A DNA stretch of 64,000 bases from Vibrio superstes. Lineage in GTDB: Bacteria > Pseudomonadota > Gammaproteobacteria > Enterobacterales > Vibrionaceae. Positions 1 to 9,458 of the stretch are shown here, in pieces. The first letter of the stretch is position 1. Each line of letters starts with the position of its first letter. The notes under the pieces were generated by a model. The model saw nothing but the letters and a program-made list of their open reading frames with translations, had not been told where the DNA came from and did not search any database. Position numbers and translations under genes: made by a program. Location of the stretch: contig NZ_BCUR01000004.1 in NCBI RefSeq assembly GCF_003569005.1, positions 551,425 through 615,424 on the forward strand, written 5' to 3'.

Positions 1-38
1 AATAAAAAGCCCTAGTCGAAAGACTAGGGCTTTTTTAC
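1..38 (+). terminator. Rho-independent terminator, repeat unit 1
   Basis: AAGCCCTAGTC and GACTAGGGCTT pair around a short GAAA-type loop and are followed by TTTTTT. The same hairpin recurs at 228 and 455. It would end transcription of a tRNA lying just outside the window. Confidence 0.85.
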
Positions 39-58
39 ATTTGAATGAAATTAAAAGA

Positions 59-118
59 GGTCAGAGTAGATCCTATAAGTATCTGATTTATATCAGATAT
101 TGCGATTTTATTCTGACC
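59..118. repeat. REP-like palindrome, copy 1
   Basis: The outer arms GGTCAGAGTA (59-68) and TATTCTGACC (109-118) are inverted with one mismatch. Inside them lies a perfect hairpin, TATCTGAT (80-87) and ATCAGATA (92-99). It resembles the dispersed GGTCAGAGT-type extragenic palindromes of many proteobacteria; that resemblance is from memory and untested. Confidence 0.6.
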
Positions 119-134
119 CCTCGCAAACTACTGC

Positions 135-225
135 GGAGTGGCAGTTCAGTTGGTTAGCTATTCCTTGAAAGAAAGCCGGCCTGTCACGCCGGGGGTCGCG
201 GGTTCGAGTCCAGTGAACGAAGCCA
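135..225 (+). pseudogene. Degenerate tRNA-Asp copy A (GTC anticodon region intact)
   Basis: From the anticodon arm to the T arm the sequence is almost exactly a bacterial tRNA-Asp: GCCGGCCTGTCACGCCGG, then TCGCGGGTTCGAGTCC, ending in GCCA. Three things argue against function. The 5' acceptor strand GGAGTGG cannot pair with the 3' strand GAACGAA. About 14 extra bases sit between the D-loop sequence and the anticodon stem, giving 91 nt instead of 77. The T stem carries a CCAGT mismatch. A CCA end and a downstream terminator remain. Confidence 0.75.
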
Positions 226-227
226 CT

Positions 228-266
228 AATAAAAAGCCCTAGTCGAAAGACTAGGGCTTTTTTACA
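228..266 (+). terminator. Rho-independent terminator, repeat unit 2
   Basis: Same hairpin as at position 1 (AAGCCCTAGTC, GAAA, GACTAGGGCTT, T-run). It lies directly after the CCA end of tRNA-like copy A. Confidence 0.85.
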
Positions 267-285
267 TTTGAATGAAATTAAAGGA

Positions 286-345
286 GGTCAGAGTAAATCC
301 TGTAAGTATCTGATTTATATCATATATTGGGGTTTTACTCTGACC
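286..345. repeat. REP-like palindrome, copy 2
   Basis: The arms GGTCAGAGTAAA (286-297) and TTTACTCTGACC (334-345) form a perfect 12-bp inverted repeat. The inner hairpin of copy 1 is damaged here, with CATATA in place of CAGATA. It lies in the second repeat unit at the same relative position. Confidence 0.6.
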
Positions 346-361
346 CCTCGCAAACTACTGC

Positions 362-452
362 GGACTGGCAGTTCAGTTGGTTAGTTATTCCTTGAAAGAA
401 AGCCGGCCTGTCACGCCGGGGGTCGCGGGTTCGAGTCCCGTGAACGAAGCCA
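362..452 (+). pseudogene. Degenerate tRNA-Asp copy B
   Basis: Same 91-nt layout and same roughly 14-nt insertion as copy A. The 5' acceptor strand is GGACTGG and the T stem is intact (GCGGG/CCCGT), but the acceptor 3' strand GAACGAA is still unpairable. Because both copies share the insertion, the gene decayed or recombined before the unit duplicated. A charged, functional tRNA is unlikely. Confidence 0.75.
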
Positions 453-454
453 CT

Positions 455-493
455 AATAAAAAGCCCTAGCCGGAAGACTAGGGCTTTTTTACG
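455..493 (+). terminator. Rho-independent terminator, third repeat copy
   Basis: AAGCCCTAGCCGGAAGACTAGGGCTT is followed by six T. One arm base differs from the first two copies. It marks the right end of the tandem array. Confidence 0.85.
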
Positions 494-572
494 TTTATGA
501 CTTACTAATACCAAAAGTTAATGAGATCAACGAGAGTCGTTAGTCTGCTCCATAGACCCCTTGCTTCAAATA

Positions 573-601
573 CAAAAAAGGCCACCTTTCGGCAGCCTCT
601 T
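573..601 (-). terminator. Terminator of the DMT transporter gene
   Basis: On the minus strand, AGGCTGCC-GAAA-GGTGGCCT forms an 8-bp stem with two G-U pairs, followed by TTTTTTG. It lies just past the stop codon of the minus-strand transporter. Confidence 0.7.
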
Positions 602-619
602 CAATCAAAACGATCAGAA

Positions 620-1477
620 CTAACTCTTACCGACCTTTCGCTTTATTCTAGAATGAATAAACAACGCTAGCAGGATGATGCCTCCACCAATGATAAGACG
701 AGTCATATCTACATCTCTATTCCAGATAGTGACATTAACAATCAATCCTGCAGGGATTAGTGCGTTGTTCATGATGGCAAGGTAACCAGGGTCTACTTGG
801 CTTGCGCCTCTGTTCCATAAGAAATAACCCAAGCCGGAAGCGCCGATACCTAACCAAAGCAGCACACCAATTTGAGTTGGGTCTGTAGGCAGTTCAGCTT
901 TGCCCCAGATAGCCCACGCGATGGTGACGACCACTAAAGCACCAATATAGAACCAACCAAAGATATCTCGCTGCGCCATTTCTTCGCGGCTCTCTTTGAA
1001 GTACTTATAGCCAACCTGACCAAATGCAAAACAAAGGTTAGAGCACTGAACGACCAAGAAGCCGATAAGGTAATCCTCGGTTAGGTTGTCGTAGCGAATA
1101 ACCAGAGCACCGATGACAGCGATAAAAGCACTGACTAAATACAGAGGATTGAATTGCTTTTTGAGGGCATCATAAATAAGGGTGACATAAATTGGGGTAA
1201 ATACAGTAAACACTAATACTTCTGGTACCGTAAGTAGCAAGAAGGATTGATAGTAGAAAATGTACATTAAACCAAGCTGGATACCACCAATACCCATAAG
1301 CTGCAGTGCTTCGGACTTTTTAACCACTTTTAAGCGAAGCAAAGGTAAAAAGACTACTGCTGCCAATGCGATACGAATCCAAACCGATACATACGCATCC
1401 ACTTGTCCCGCTAAGTAGACACCAATTAAACTGAACGATAACGACCACATGATCGTTGTAATGATTAAATATCCCAA
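620..1477 (-). CDS. DMT-family (EamA) inner-membrane transporter
   Basis: A 285-residue, very hydrophobic protein with about ten predicted membrane helices in two similar halves, the usual EamA drug/metabolite transporter plan. Probably an exporter or permease of a small metabolite; the substrate cannot be read from sequence. The start is TTG at 1477-1475, two bases after the TAG stop of the upstream gene. A GAGGTAG ribosome-binding site overlaps that stop codon, so translation is probably coupled. The next in-frame ATG is nine codons later. A good terminator follows at 573-601. Confidence 0.8.
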   Translation of the reverse strand: MGYLIITTIMWSLSFSLIGVYLAGQVDAYVSVWIRIALAAVVFLPLLRLKVVKKSEALQLMGIGGIQLGLMYIFYYQSFLLLTVPEVLVFTVFTPIYVTLIYDALKKQFNPLYLVSAFIAVIGALVIRYDNLTEDYLIGFLVVQCSNLCFAFGQVGYKYFKESREEMAQRDIFGWFYIGALVVVTIAWAIWGKAELPTDPTQIGVLLWLGIGASGLGYFLWNRGASQVDPGYLAIMNNALIPAGLIVNVTIWNRDVDMTRLIIGGGIILLALFIHSRIKRKVGKS

Positions 1478-1479
1478 AA

Positions 1480-1935
1480 CTACCTCGTATAGCGATAATG
1501 CAAGTTTTCTTGTTTACGTGGACCGCTGATTGACCAATTAAACTCGATAGAGTCATTATTCCATTTGGCCATGCCGCTATATAGGTCATCACCACAGACA
1601 TGTGCTGAATCACTAATCCATTGTTTTGTCTCAGCGTTGTAGCTGAGTACAAATAGCTCTACTGCGTTCTCTCTGCCGAAGCGGCTGTGCAGCAGTTTAA
1701 TTTTCGAAGCGTCCAGACGTTGCCATATGAACTCGTTTTGAGTGTCGACAGTATGTCCATTTTGCTCGAGAGTGAAACGGCCTTGCTCTTTAAAGTAAAG
1801 GGTATGGTTTCCTTCCATCTCTATGTTGACTGAACCACTCCCTTCTCCCGCCCAGCCCATCACTGAATTGACTCCGGGTTTTGATTGGTATTGGTAGTGA
1901 TTAATCAATTGCAGCTGTTGCCAAAGATCAAACAT
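1480..1935 (-). CDS. DUF6314-like small cytoplasmic protein
   Basis: A 151-residue soluble protein without signal peptide or membrane helix, rich in aromatic residues. It fits my memory of the DUF6314 family (beta-barrel-like proteins of unknown function), but I assign it only tentatively. A longer frame begins at 1980, but that start lies inside the terminator hairpin at 1965-1998. I therefore start at ATG 1935 (MFDLWQQ), preceded by a purine-rich AAGGGAAGACAGAGAG tract. It is followed within two bases by the TTG start of the DMT transporter, suggesting a two-gene transcript. Confidence 0.55.
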   Translation of the reverse strand: MFDLWQQLQLINHYQYQSKPGVNSVMGWAGEGSGSVNIEMEGNHTLYFKEQGRFTLEQNGHTVDTQNEFIWQRLDASKIKLLHSRFGRENAVELFVLSYNAETKQWISDSAHVCGDDLYSGMAKWNNDSIEFNWSISGPRKQENLHYRYTR

Positions 1936-1964
1936 AGTCGCTCTCTGTCTTCCCTTAGTTAAAA

Positions 1965-1998
1965 AAAATCCGATAGTCACTAATGAGTATCGGATTTT
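1965..1998 (-). terminator. Terminator after yfhL
   Basis: AAAATCCGATA (1965-1975) and TATCGGATTTT (1988-1998) pair. On the minus strand the hairpin is followed by eight T. It separates the yfhL gene from the downstream DUF6314-like gene. Confidence 0.8.
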
Positions 1999-2021
1999 AT
2001 AGAATGATAATTTTAGTGGCT

Positions 2022-2279
<258 letters not shown>

Positions 2280-3653
2280 TTATTTACCTGATGGGTTACG
2301 AGTATCTTGACCAGCGCCTAGGTTGCGCATTAGCAAGCCAAACTCTAGGTTCATATCTTCTGGTACTGGGATAAAGACAAAGTGTCCATTACCTTTCGCA
2401 TCGTCGATGCTTTCAGATTTACGGTTTTCCATTAGTTCAAGATTGAAAACAACGTTACCTTCTGGAGTCATTAGCTCTAGGCTATCACCGACCAAAAATT
2501 TATTTTTTACTTCTACTTCAGCTAAGTCGCCACGGCGTTTGCCGGTAAATTCGCCTACAAACTGTTGAGAGTCTGATATTGAGTAACCGTATTCATAATT
2601 CTGGTAAGCATCATGGGTATGGCGACGCAAGAAACCTTCAGTGTAGCCACGGTGAGCAAGGCTCTCTAGAGTACCTAGTAGGTTTGGATCAAATGGCTTG
2701 CCTTCTACAGCATCATCGATAGCTTTACGGTAAACCTGAGCTGTACGAGCACAGTAATAGAAAGACTTAGTGCGGCCTTCAATTTTCAGTGAGTGTACAC
2801 CCATTTTAGTTAAACGCTCTACGTGTTGAACTGCACGTAAATCTTTAGAGTTCATGATGTAAGTACCATGCTCATCTTCAAATGCTGCCATTTTTTCTTC
2901 TGGACGATGAGATTCTGATAGCAAAATCACTTCATCCGTTGGCTTACCAAGACCTAGAGTATTGTCAGGGCGATCTTGGTTTTCAGTAGTCACGGCTTCT
3001 TGAATTTCAACGATTTGACCAGCGTCATCTTCCGTAGCTTTCTCTGCCTTGTACTCCCAACGACAAGCATTGGTACATGTACCTTGGTTAGGGTCACGTT
3101 TATTCATGTAGCCAGACAGTAAGCAACGACCTGAGTAGGCCATGCAAAGAGCACCGTGTACAAAAATTTCTAACTCAGTTTCAGGGCAGTGCTCACGGAT
3201 CTCTTCGATTTCTTCAAGAGAAAGCTCACGAGAAAGGATAACGCGCTCTACACCTTGAGTAGACCAGAACTTCACTGTAGCCCAGTTTACCGCGTTTGCC
3301 TGAACGGATAGGTGAATAGGCATATCCGGGAATGCTTCACGAACCATCATGATAAGGCCTGGATCAGACATGATCAGAGCGTCTGGGCCCATTTCAACCA
3401 CGGGCTTAAGGTCGCGGATAAAGGTTTTTAGCTTAGAGTTATGAGGCTGGATGTTACAAACCACATACAGTTTCTTGCCTTGGGCATGTGCTTCATTGAT
3501 ACCGATTTGTAGGTTTTCGTGGTTAAACTCGTTGTTACGAACACGAAGACTGTATCGTGGTTGGCCTGCATAAACCGCGTCTGCGCCGTATGCAAATGCG
3601 TAGCGCATGTTTTTTAGGCTACCCGCAGGAGAAAGTAATTCTGGTGTGAACAT
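2280..3653 (-). CDS. trhP: TrhP (YegQ), U32-family tRNA uridine hydroxylation protein
   Basis: A 457-residue U32 'peptidase' family protein. TrhP makes 5-hydroxyuridine at position 34 of certain tRNAs in an oxygen-independent, prephenate-linked reaction. Visible hallmarks are the N-terminal LLSPAGSL and ADAVYAG motifs, then the cysteine-rich segment CMAYSGRCLLS followed by CTNACRWEY, expected to bind an iron-sulfur cluster. A charged linker of about 45 residues (near 205-255) and the SLKIEGRTKS motif come next. Length matches E. coli YegQ. Two paralogues, UbiU and UbiV, occur at 53-55 kb. It leads an operon with yfhL. Confidence 0.9.
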   Translation of the reverse strand: MFTPELLSPAGSLKNMRYAFAYGADAVYAGQPRYSLRVRNNEFNHENLQIGINEAHAQGKKLYVVCNIQPHNSKLKTFIRDLKPVVEMGPDALIMSDPGLIMMVREAFPDMPIHLSVQANAVNWATVKFWSTQGVERVILSRELSLEEIEEIREHCPETELEIFVHGALCMAYSGRCLLSGYMNKRDPNQGTCTNACRWEYKAEKATEDDAGQIVEIQEAVTTENQDRPDNTLGLGKPTDEVILLSESHRPEEKMAAFEDEHGTYIMNSKDLRAVQHVERLTKMGVHSLKIEGRTKSFYYCARTAQVYRKAIDDAVEGKPFDPNLLGTLESLAHRGYTEGFLRRHTHDAYQNYEYGYSISDSQQFVGEFTGKRRGDLAEVEVKNKFLVGDSLELMTPEGNVVFNLELMENRKSESIDDAKGNGHFVFIPVPEDMNLEFGLLMRNLGAGQDTRNPSGK

Positions 3654-3792
3654 GTTTTTATACTCTATTCTGATTTCAAGTCAGGATCTCGCCACCTTGT
3701 AGCGAGATATAAGGAGGGCGAATTTTACGGGATCGTCGCAAAAATCGCCACTAAAAAGTATACATGTCACAGAATGTAGTGGGTAATTAGGG

Positions 3793-4701
3793 TTAGTTTT
3801 TCTCTAAACCGCCTAATTCGGTATGTAAATTGCCCACCAAAGCCAGCAATTCACTGCTCATCAATGAAAAGTCAGCATCAAAACGAGCGGCTTTATCCTC
3901 ACGAGGAATGTCTTCGTTTTGATCTTTTACCTCTTCACCAAACTTAATTCGCTTCAAACTCGCGTCTTCAGCAAGGATAAACTCGACACGATCCTGCCAA
4001 TTTAACGCCAATTTTGTAACAAACTTATTCGCTTCGATATGATTTAGGATCTCTTCGCTTTGTAAATCTTGCTGCTTACAGCGAATGATGCCTCCGTCTT
4101 CTAGCGCTGATTTTAGCTCTGCTTCAGCGAGGATTTCGAAGCCAGTTGGTTGGCTTTCGCCCTTAACCCACGCGGTCAATGTTGTCTCAACCGGTGTCTC
4201 TGGTAGGGCTGGTACTACAGGTAAACTGCCGATAGTTTTACGCAGTAGCGCAAGCGCATCCTCTGCTTTTTTCGAGCTAGCAGCATCCACTAAAATGACG
4301 CCATCTTCGATGGAAACAAGCAGGTAAGTAAGTTGGCTACGAGTGAAGGCGCGAGGCAGTAAATCCATAAGGATTTCATCTTTGATGGTATCGCGCTCTG
4401 TCTTCTTCAGACGTCGGTTTTCCTGCTCTTCGAGCATATCAACCTTGTTCGCTACAGCGTCATTGACCACTGATGCTGGAAGCAGTTTTTCTTCTTTTTT
4501 TGCACACAGCAGAATGCGATTTTGCGCTACATGGCTGAGTAATTGGTCTTGGCCTGGCATCGCAAAAGACCAACCAAATTTTTGTTTGTCTTGGCTGCCG
4601 CAAGGCTTGAATTGAAACTCTTTAAGTTGCTCTTCAAGAGCTTCAGCTTGTATGTCTACTTCACGGTTGAAGCGATAGACTAGGCAGTTTTTAAACCACA
4701 T
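3793..4701 (-). CDS. rdgC: Recombination-associated protein RdgC
   Basis: A 302-residue protein starting [13 protein letters not shown], the characteristic RdgC N terminus, and of full family length. RdgC forms a ring-shaped dimer on double-stranded DNA and limits RecA filament formation. It is a monocistronic minus-strand gene, divergent from phoB across a 182-bp gap. Nothing is truncated or unusual. Confidence 0.95.
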   Translation of the reverse strand: MWFKNCLVYRFNREVDIQAEALEEQLKEFQFKPCGSQDKQKFGWSFAMPGQDQLLSHVAQNRILLCAKKEEKLLPASVVNDAVANKVDMLEEQENRRLKKTERDTIKDEILMDLLPRAFTRSQLTYLLVSIEDGVILVDAASSKKAEDALALLRKTIGSLPVVPALPETPVETTLTAWVKGESQPTGFEILAEAELKSALEDGGIIRCKQQDLQSEEILNHIEANKFVTKLALNWQDRVEFILAEDASLKRIKFGEEVKDQNEDIPREDKAARFDADFSLMSSELLALVGNLHTELGGLEKN

Positions 4702-4812
4702 GATGTGTCTCTGTATTGCAATGGGAAAACCTAATGATAAAGGAAGGTTTGTACCTATGCCTAATACAATATTCGTCTTGTGCGATGAATTTATTATGAT
4801 TTTTTGTTTTCA

Positions 4813-4834
4813 ATAGACACAAAAGTGTCATAAT
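4813..4834 (+). promoter_or_regulatory. Candidate Pho box upstream of phoB
   Basis: ATAGACACAAA followed by AGTGTCATAAT resembles two 11-bp Pho-box half-sites (consensus near CTGTCATAAAT). The second half is close, the first degenerate. It lies about 50 bp before the phoB start, where autoregulation by PhoB would be expected. Confidence 0.45.
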
Positions 4835-4883
4835 TTAGCAAGATAATAAGCCGAGTTTACGAATAATCGAGGTTATCAGAAAA

Positions 4884-5573
4884 ATGTCTAGAAGAATCCT
4901 AGTTGTAGAGGATGAAGCACCAATTCGCGAAATGCTTTGCTTTGTTTTAGAACAAAAAGGTTATGAAACGGTAGAAGCTGAAGACTACGATACCGCGGTA
5001 AGTATGCTCAAAGAACCCTTTCCAGACTTGATCCTTTTAGATTGGATGCTGCCTGGTGGTACTGGTATTAACTTCATCAAGCACCTTAAGCGAGATGAAA
5101 TGACGCGTAACATTCCAGTTGTGATGCTGACTGCTCGTGGAGAAGAAGAAGATAAGGTGAAGGGCCTAGAGGTAGGCGCTGATGATTACATCACCAAACC
5201 TTTCTCACCAAAAGAGCTACTTGCTCGTCTGAAAGCAGTGATTCGTCGTGCATCGCCAACCTCAACAGAAGAGGTGATTGATGTGCAAGGACTGCGTCTT
5301 GACCCGGTATCACACCGAGTGACGGCTCATGACCAAGCACTGGATATGGGACCAACCGAATTTAAGATGCTGCACTTCTTTATGACGCACCAAGAGCGTG
5401 TCTATAGCCGTGAGCAGCTTCTGAACCATGTTTGGGGCACCAATGTTTACGTGGAAGATAGAACCGTCGATGTTCACATTCGTCGTCTACGTAAGGCACT
5501 GGAAGCCACTGAGCATCATAAACTTGTTCAAACTGTACGCGGTGCAGGTTACCGATTCTCGACCAAAGCCTAA
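4884..5573 (+). CDS. phoB: Phosphate regulon response regulator PhoB
   Basis: A 229-residue OmpR/PhoB-type regulator. The receiver domain (about 1-120) has the acidic pair E9-D10, phospho-acceptor D53 (LLLDWMLP) and the conserved lysine in DDYITKPF. The C-terminal winged-helix DNA-binding domain (about 130-229) contains the [21 protein letters not shown] recognition region. It activates phosphate-starvation genes. It is followed after 36 bp by phoR, then a PstS gene. Length and motifs are normal. Confidence 0.97.
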   Translation: MSRRILVVEDEAPIREMLCFVLEQKGYETVEAEDYDTAVSMLKEPFPDLILLDWMLPGGTGINFIKHLKRDEMTRNIPVVMLTARGEEEDKVKGLEVGADDYITKPFSPKELLARLKAVIRRASPTSTEEVIDVQGLRLDPVSHRVTAHDQALDMGPTEFKMLHFFMTHQERVYSREQLLNHVWGTNVYVEDRTVDVHIRRLRKALEATEHHKLVQTVRGAGYRFSTKA

Positions 5574-5609
5574 CCAGCAGGCTCGTCGAACTCTGGAGTA
5601 CGCCTTTAG

Positions 5610-6920
5610 ATGGTAGAAAAACTGACATGGAGAAAGCTGGCTTTAGAGCTGGCTTTTTTTTATACACCTTGGGTTTTGCTTGGATGGTTTGTAGGATACA
5701 TGCCATGGATGCTGCTGATTGCCACCGTATTGCAATTAGGGTGGCATCTGCATAATCAAATCCGTTTTTCACAGTGGCTGTGGAATGACAAGCGCCTTTC
5801 ACCTCCTTCAAGCTCCGGTAACTGGGAGCCTTTGTTTAATGGCATGTATCGCTTGCAGCAGCGTCAGCGCCGTAAGCGAAAGGAGCTCACTGGGCTTATT
5901 CGCCGCTTTCGTAATGGTGCAGAATCCTTGCCCGATGCGGTAGTGGTGTTTCGCGATGAAGGCAATATCGTTTGGTGTAACCGACTAGCGCAGCAACTGC
6001 TGGGCTTTCGCTGGCCTGAAGATTCTGAACTCCCTATTACCAATCTGCTTCGTTCTCCAGATTTCATTAAATATCTGAATAAGAATGACTTTTCAGAGCC
6101 TTTAGAGATGCGTTCTCCATTAAATGTGGAGCGTATACTGGAACTACGTATTGTGCCGTATACCGACGGTGAGCACCTAATGGTAGTACGTGACGTTTCT
6201 CAGCTTAAAACCCTTGAGGGTATGCGTCGTAACTTTTTTGCCAACGTATCTCATGAACTGCGCACGCCGATGACGGTATTGCAGGGCTACTTAGAAATGA
6301 CGGCCGATCCCGATATGTTGGTGGGCCCAATGTGGCCAAAAGCTCATGGAGTCATGACTGAGCAGCTCAATCGAATGAACAGCCTAGTCAATCAGCTTCT
6401 GACGCTATCTAAGATCGAAGCCGCTCCGATGGGAGGGGGGGATGATATTGTCGATGTACCTCGCATGTTGCATGTGCTCGAGAAAGAAGCTCAGGCACTA
6501 AGTGGTAGTAAAGAACATCAGCTTAAATTTGATATTGATGAGTCACTGAAGGTAATGGGTGATGAAGACCAGCTGCGCAGCGCCATCTCTAACTTGGTTT
6601 ATAACGCGGTGAAATATACGTCAGCGGGCTCTCATATTCATGTTACCTGGAATGAGACCGTACAAGGTGCTTACTTGCAAGTCGCCGATACTGGTGAGGG
6701 AATCGAACCTCAGCATTTACATAGGCTGACCGAGCGCTTTTATCGGGTGGATAAGGCACGTTCAAGAGAAACGGGTGGCAGTGGTTTAGGTCTGGCAATC
6801 GTGAAGCACACCCTGAGTCATCACGATTCACAGCTAGAAATACAAAGTGAAGTGGGCAAGGGCAGTCAATTCTCGTTTGTGCTGCCTAAACGCTTAGTCG
6901 CTAGGGAGTTAGCACAATAG
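5610..6920 (+). CDS. phoR: Phosphate regulon sensor histidine kinase PhoR
   Basis: A 436-residue inner-membrane kinase. Two closely spaced membrane segments lie at about 10-45 with almost no periplasmic loop, as in E. coli PhoR, which senses phosphate through PstSCAB-PhoU. A charged linker is followed by a PAS domain (about 96-200), HisKA with H215 in VSHELRTPM, and HATPase with N332, DTGEG (360-364) and GGSGLGLAI (389-397). It phosphorylates PhoB. The TAG stop overlaps the GTG of the next gene by one base. Confidence 0.96.
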   Translation: MVEKLTWRKLALELAFFYTPWVLLGWFVGYMPWMLLIATVLQLGWHLHNQIRFSQWLWNDKRLSPPSSSGNWEPLFNGMYRLQQRQRRKRKELTGLIRRFRNGAESLPDAVVVFRDEGNIVWCNRLAQQLLGFRWPEDSELPITNLLRSPDFIKYLNKNDFSEPLEMRSPLNVERILELRIVPYTDGEHLMVVRDVSQLKTLEGMRRNFFANVSHELRTPMTVLQGYLEMTADPDMLVGPMWPKAHGVMTEQLNRMNSLVNQLLTLSKIEAAPMGGGDDIVDVPRMLHVLEKEAQALSGSKEHQLKFDIDESLKVMGDEDQLRSAISNLVYNAVKYTSAGSHIHVTWNETVQGAYLQVADTGEGIEPQHLHRLTERFYRVDKARSRETGGSGLGLAIVKHTLSHHDSQLEIQSEVGKGSQFSFVLPKRLVARELAQ

Positions 6921-7873
6921 TGAGACGCTCGTTGATTGCTGGTTTGTTGGTTTTTGTGACGTCCTTTTGCAGTGCATCAACCCCTTTACCAGATTACAAA
7001 GCCATTCAAGGGATCTCCGGTAATCTAACATCCGTGGGTTCAGACTCCCTTGCGGGTATTATTACTGCGTGGGCAGAAGAGTTTTCTGCTCTTTATCCTA
7101 GCGTCAATGTGCAGGTTCAAGCCTCAGGCAGCTCAACGGCTGTTCCTGCTCTCACTGAGGGGACGGCGCAGTTTGGGCCTATGAGTCGTGAAATGCAGCC
7201 GAGTGAAATTGCCGCTTTTGAGCGTGAATATGGCTATGCACCTACTGAGCTCGTAGTGGCACTTGATGCTTTGGGCATATTTGTACATCAAGACAACCCA
7301 ATTCAAGGACTAAACTTTGTTCAGCTAGATGCGATCTTTTCCACCACTTACTTTTGTGGCACCAATCGATATATCAATACCTGGAGTGACCTTGGGGTTT
7401 TGCAGCCTTGGGGTAAGCTAAAAATACAAAAGTATGGACGTAATCCGGTATCGGGCACTCATGGTGTGTTTAAGAGTAAAGTATTGTGTGGTGGAGACTT
7501 TGATAGCTCGGTTAATGAGTTGTTGGGGGCCACATCTGTGGTTCAAGGCGTTGCTTCGTCGGTATCCTCTATCGGGTACTCGGGTGTAGCGTCTAAAGCG
7601 GTAGGCACACGTCTGCTTCCAATTGCTGAGTTTGATGATAACTATACGTTACCAACATCGGAGAACATTATTAGCGGTAAGTACCCACTGAGCCGCCAGC
7701 TTTATATCTATGTTAATAAACAGCCGAATAAGGCGTTGCCGCGAAGTCAGCGTGAGTTGATTCGCTTTATCTACTCTAAGCAAGGGCAACAAGCGGTATC
7801 TCGTGAGGGGTATATTCCTATCTCCCGTGAGCTGGCTCAAAAAGAGCTGACCAAGGTCGATTTGAAACTATAA
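6920..7873 (+). CDS. pstS: Periplasmic phosphate-binding protein, PstS family
   Basis: A 317-residue PBP-like protein. A signal peptide of about 19 residues (MRRSLIAGLLVFVTSFCSA) has no lipobox cysteine, so a soluble periplasmic protein is expected. GNLTSVGSDSL and QASGSSTAVPAL are the phosphate-binding loops, and NPVSGTHGVF is the later ligand loop. The GTG start overlaps the phoR stop (TAGTG), so it is translationally coupled to phoBR. It probably delivers phosphate to the PstC/PstA/PstB encoded at 11.7-16.4 kb. It ends at a bidirectional terminator shared with ppx. Confidence 0.88.
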   Translation: MRRSLIAGLLVFVTSFCSASTPLPDYKAIQGISGNLTSVGSDSLAGIITAWAEEFSALYPSVNVQVQASGSSTAVPALTEGTAQFGPMSREMQPSEIAAFEREYGYAPTELVVALDALGIFVHQDNPIQGLNFVQLDAIFSTTYFCGTNRYINTWSDLGVLQPWGKLKIQKYGRNPVSGTHGVFKSKVLCGGDFDSSVNELLGATSVVQGVASSVSSIGYSGVASKAVGTRLLPIAEFDDNYTLPTSENIISGKYPLSRQLYIYVNKQPNKALPRSQRELIRFIYSKQGQQAVSREGYIPISRELAQKELTKVDLKL

Positions 7874-7893
7874 AGGGCTCAGTGAGCCCTTTT
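7872..7893. terminator. Bidirectional terminator between pstS and ppx
   Basis: AAAGGGCTC-AGT-GAGCCCTTTT forms a strong hairpin between the two convergent genes. It has T-runs in one direction and A-runs that serve the other. Confidence 0.75.
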
Positions 7894-7895
7894 CG

Positions 7896-9458
7896 CTATC
7901 TTTCTTCAAGTAAATCACCAAACTCGAATCTCAATCCCCAACTGGCACTTTGCCAATAGAGTTGCTCTTGCTCTAAGTCTGATATCAATAAGCGATTTTC
8001 TCGTAAATGGTCTAAATCCGAGTGAGACAATACCCAATCGCCATCCTCAATGGTGAGTTGCCAAAGGCCGGCCTTTGCATCATTTCGCGAGACATTAATC
8101 ACAATGGAGAGACGCAAAATCTTGATAAGTTCAAGGATGTCTTCCTTGGCATATAAGCTAAACTCGTCCATCTCACTGAGCTTTAAAGCCTTCCTGTGAT
8201 ATCGAACTAGGGTGGCGATCAACCTTTGTTGCTCGCTGTTGAAGCCGGGCATATTGGTATGCTGAAGAAGGTAATGAGAATGTCGGTGATAGCCACGATA
8301 GCTCAGGCTCAATCCTACTTCATGCAATAAGGCTGCCCAGTTGAGTAGCTTGACCAATTCGCTGCTTTTTTCTAAGTCCGTATCGGCAATCACTTGTTTA
8401 AGGAAATGCTTGCTGTGCTGTCTCACTCGATTGGCTTGCTCGACATCGATTCTGTGTTGAAGAGCTAGGTTTTCGGCGGTGCGCATACGAATATCGGAAT
8501 GGGCAAAGCGCTCTTCCATCTCATACATTGCCCCTTCGCGCAGAGCGCCAGAAGAGTAATGAAGTTCTTCGATCTCTAGGGACTGCAGAATGGCTTGTAA
8601 GAGAGCAACTCCAGGGGCGAGCACCGACAGTCGCTCCTCAATAATGCCCTTAATCGCTATCTTTTCTACCTTCTTAAACTCACAAAGATGCTTCACCAGC
8701 TTTTTGAGGCGCTTGGGTGTGATGATTCCGTCTTCATAGTCCAGGCTAATCAAGCATTCACGAATGGCTTTTACCGTTCCTGATGATCCTAAGGTTAGCT
8801 CCCAGCCATGTCGCTTGTATTGCTTCGCCAGAAACTCTAATTCTCGCAGGGCAGCAAGGTTTGCGGCAGTGAAGTTCTTGTTATTTAGCTTTCCGTCACT
8901 AAAGTAGCGATGAGCGTAGCTAACACACCCCATCTGTTGGCTATTAACCAGCTCTGCTTCAAAGCCTTCACCAATCACAAGCTCGGTACTACCACCACCG
9001 ATATCGATAACTAGCTTGCTTTTCGATACGGGTTGAGTGTGAGCAACACCTAAATAGATAAGGCGCGCCTCTTCTTCTCCCGGAATCACCTCTATGGGAA
9101 AGGGAAGCACTTGCCTTGCTCGCTGAATAAATAAATGCGCATTGTTGGCAATACGCAGGGTATGGGTGGCAACGATTCTCACATTGCCTGTTTTGAACCC
9201 GTCGAGTCGTTCGGCGAACATCTTCAAGCAATCGAGGCCACGTTGCATGGCCTCATTGGTGAGATTGTTATGCGAATCCAGTCCACTAGCCAATTTGACT
9301 CGTTGCTTATGGCGACTGATTATCTGTAGGTCTTGCCCTACCACCTTTGCCACAACCATATGGAAGCTATTGGAGCCGAGGTCAATGGCTGCAATATCTT
9401 TTTCTGGGGTAGCCTCACTGTTGTGCATCACGTCAGGATGCTTCAATTGTTTGCTCAC
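7896..9458 (-). CDS. ppx: Exopolyphosphatase Ppx
   Basis: A protein of up to 520 residues in the Ppx/GppA family, which removes terminal phosphates from polyphosphate. The N-terminal ASKHA fold shows [16 protein letters not shown] and [14 protein letters not shown] phosphate loops, with the catalytic Glu in [12 protein letters not shown]. The C-terminal half is an HD-type helical domain ([18 protein letters not shown]). The reported GTG start at 9458 overlaps ppk1 by 26 bp. An ATG at 9428, four bases after the ppk1 stop, gives an N terminus nearer E. coli Ppx and is equally plausible. Confidence 0.94.
   Translation of the reverse strand: MSKQLKHPDVMHNSEATPEKDIAAIDLGSNSFHMVVAKVVGQDLQIISRHKQRVKLASGLDSHNNLTNEAMQRGLDCLKMFAERLDGFKTGNVRIVATHTLRIANNAHLFIQRARQVLPFPIEVIPGEEEARLIYLGVAHTQPVSKSKLVIDIGGGSTELVIGEGFEAELVNSQQMGCVSYAHRYFSDGKLNNKNFTAANLAALRELEFLAKQYKRHGWELTLGSSGTVKAIRECLISLDYEDGIITPKRLKKLVKHLCEFKKVEKIAIKGIIEERLSVLAPGVALLQAILQSLEIEELHYSSGALREGAMYEMEERFAHSDIRMRTAENLALQHRIDVEQANRVRQHSKHFLKQVIADTDLEKSSELVKLLNWAALLHEVGLSLSYRGYHRHSHYLLQHTNMPGFNSEQQRLIATLVRYHRKALKLSEMDEFSLYAKEDILELIKILRLSIVINVSRNDAKAGLWQLTIEDGDWVLSHSDLDHLRENRLLISDLEQEQLYWQSASWGLRFEFGDLLEER

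Larger units (their letters stand above)
1..454 (+). repeat. Tandem 227-bp repeat carrying degenerate tRNA-Asp copies
   Basis: Two consecutive units, 1-227 and 228-454, are nearly identical. The first 38 bases of a third unit follow at 455. Each unit contains, in order, a terminator hairpin, an AT-rich linker, a palindrome with GGTCAGAGTA-type arms and a tRNA-Asp-like sequence. The units differ by scattered substitutions, so the duplication is not brand new. The array starts at the window edge, so it probably extends upstream, perhaps to a functional tRNA-Asp or an rRNA operon; that part is inference. Confidence 0.85.

Noticed and set aside
135..225. Functional tRNA-Asp
   Set aside because: The acceptor stem cannot pair, an extra 14 nt disrupts the region between D arm and anticodon arm, and one T-stem pair is lost.
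1320..1652. 110-residue frame on the minus strand across the DMT and DUF6314 genes
   Set aside because: It overlaps two better-supported genes in another frame and has no domain or SD.
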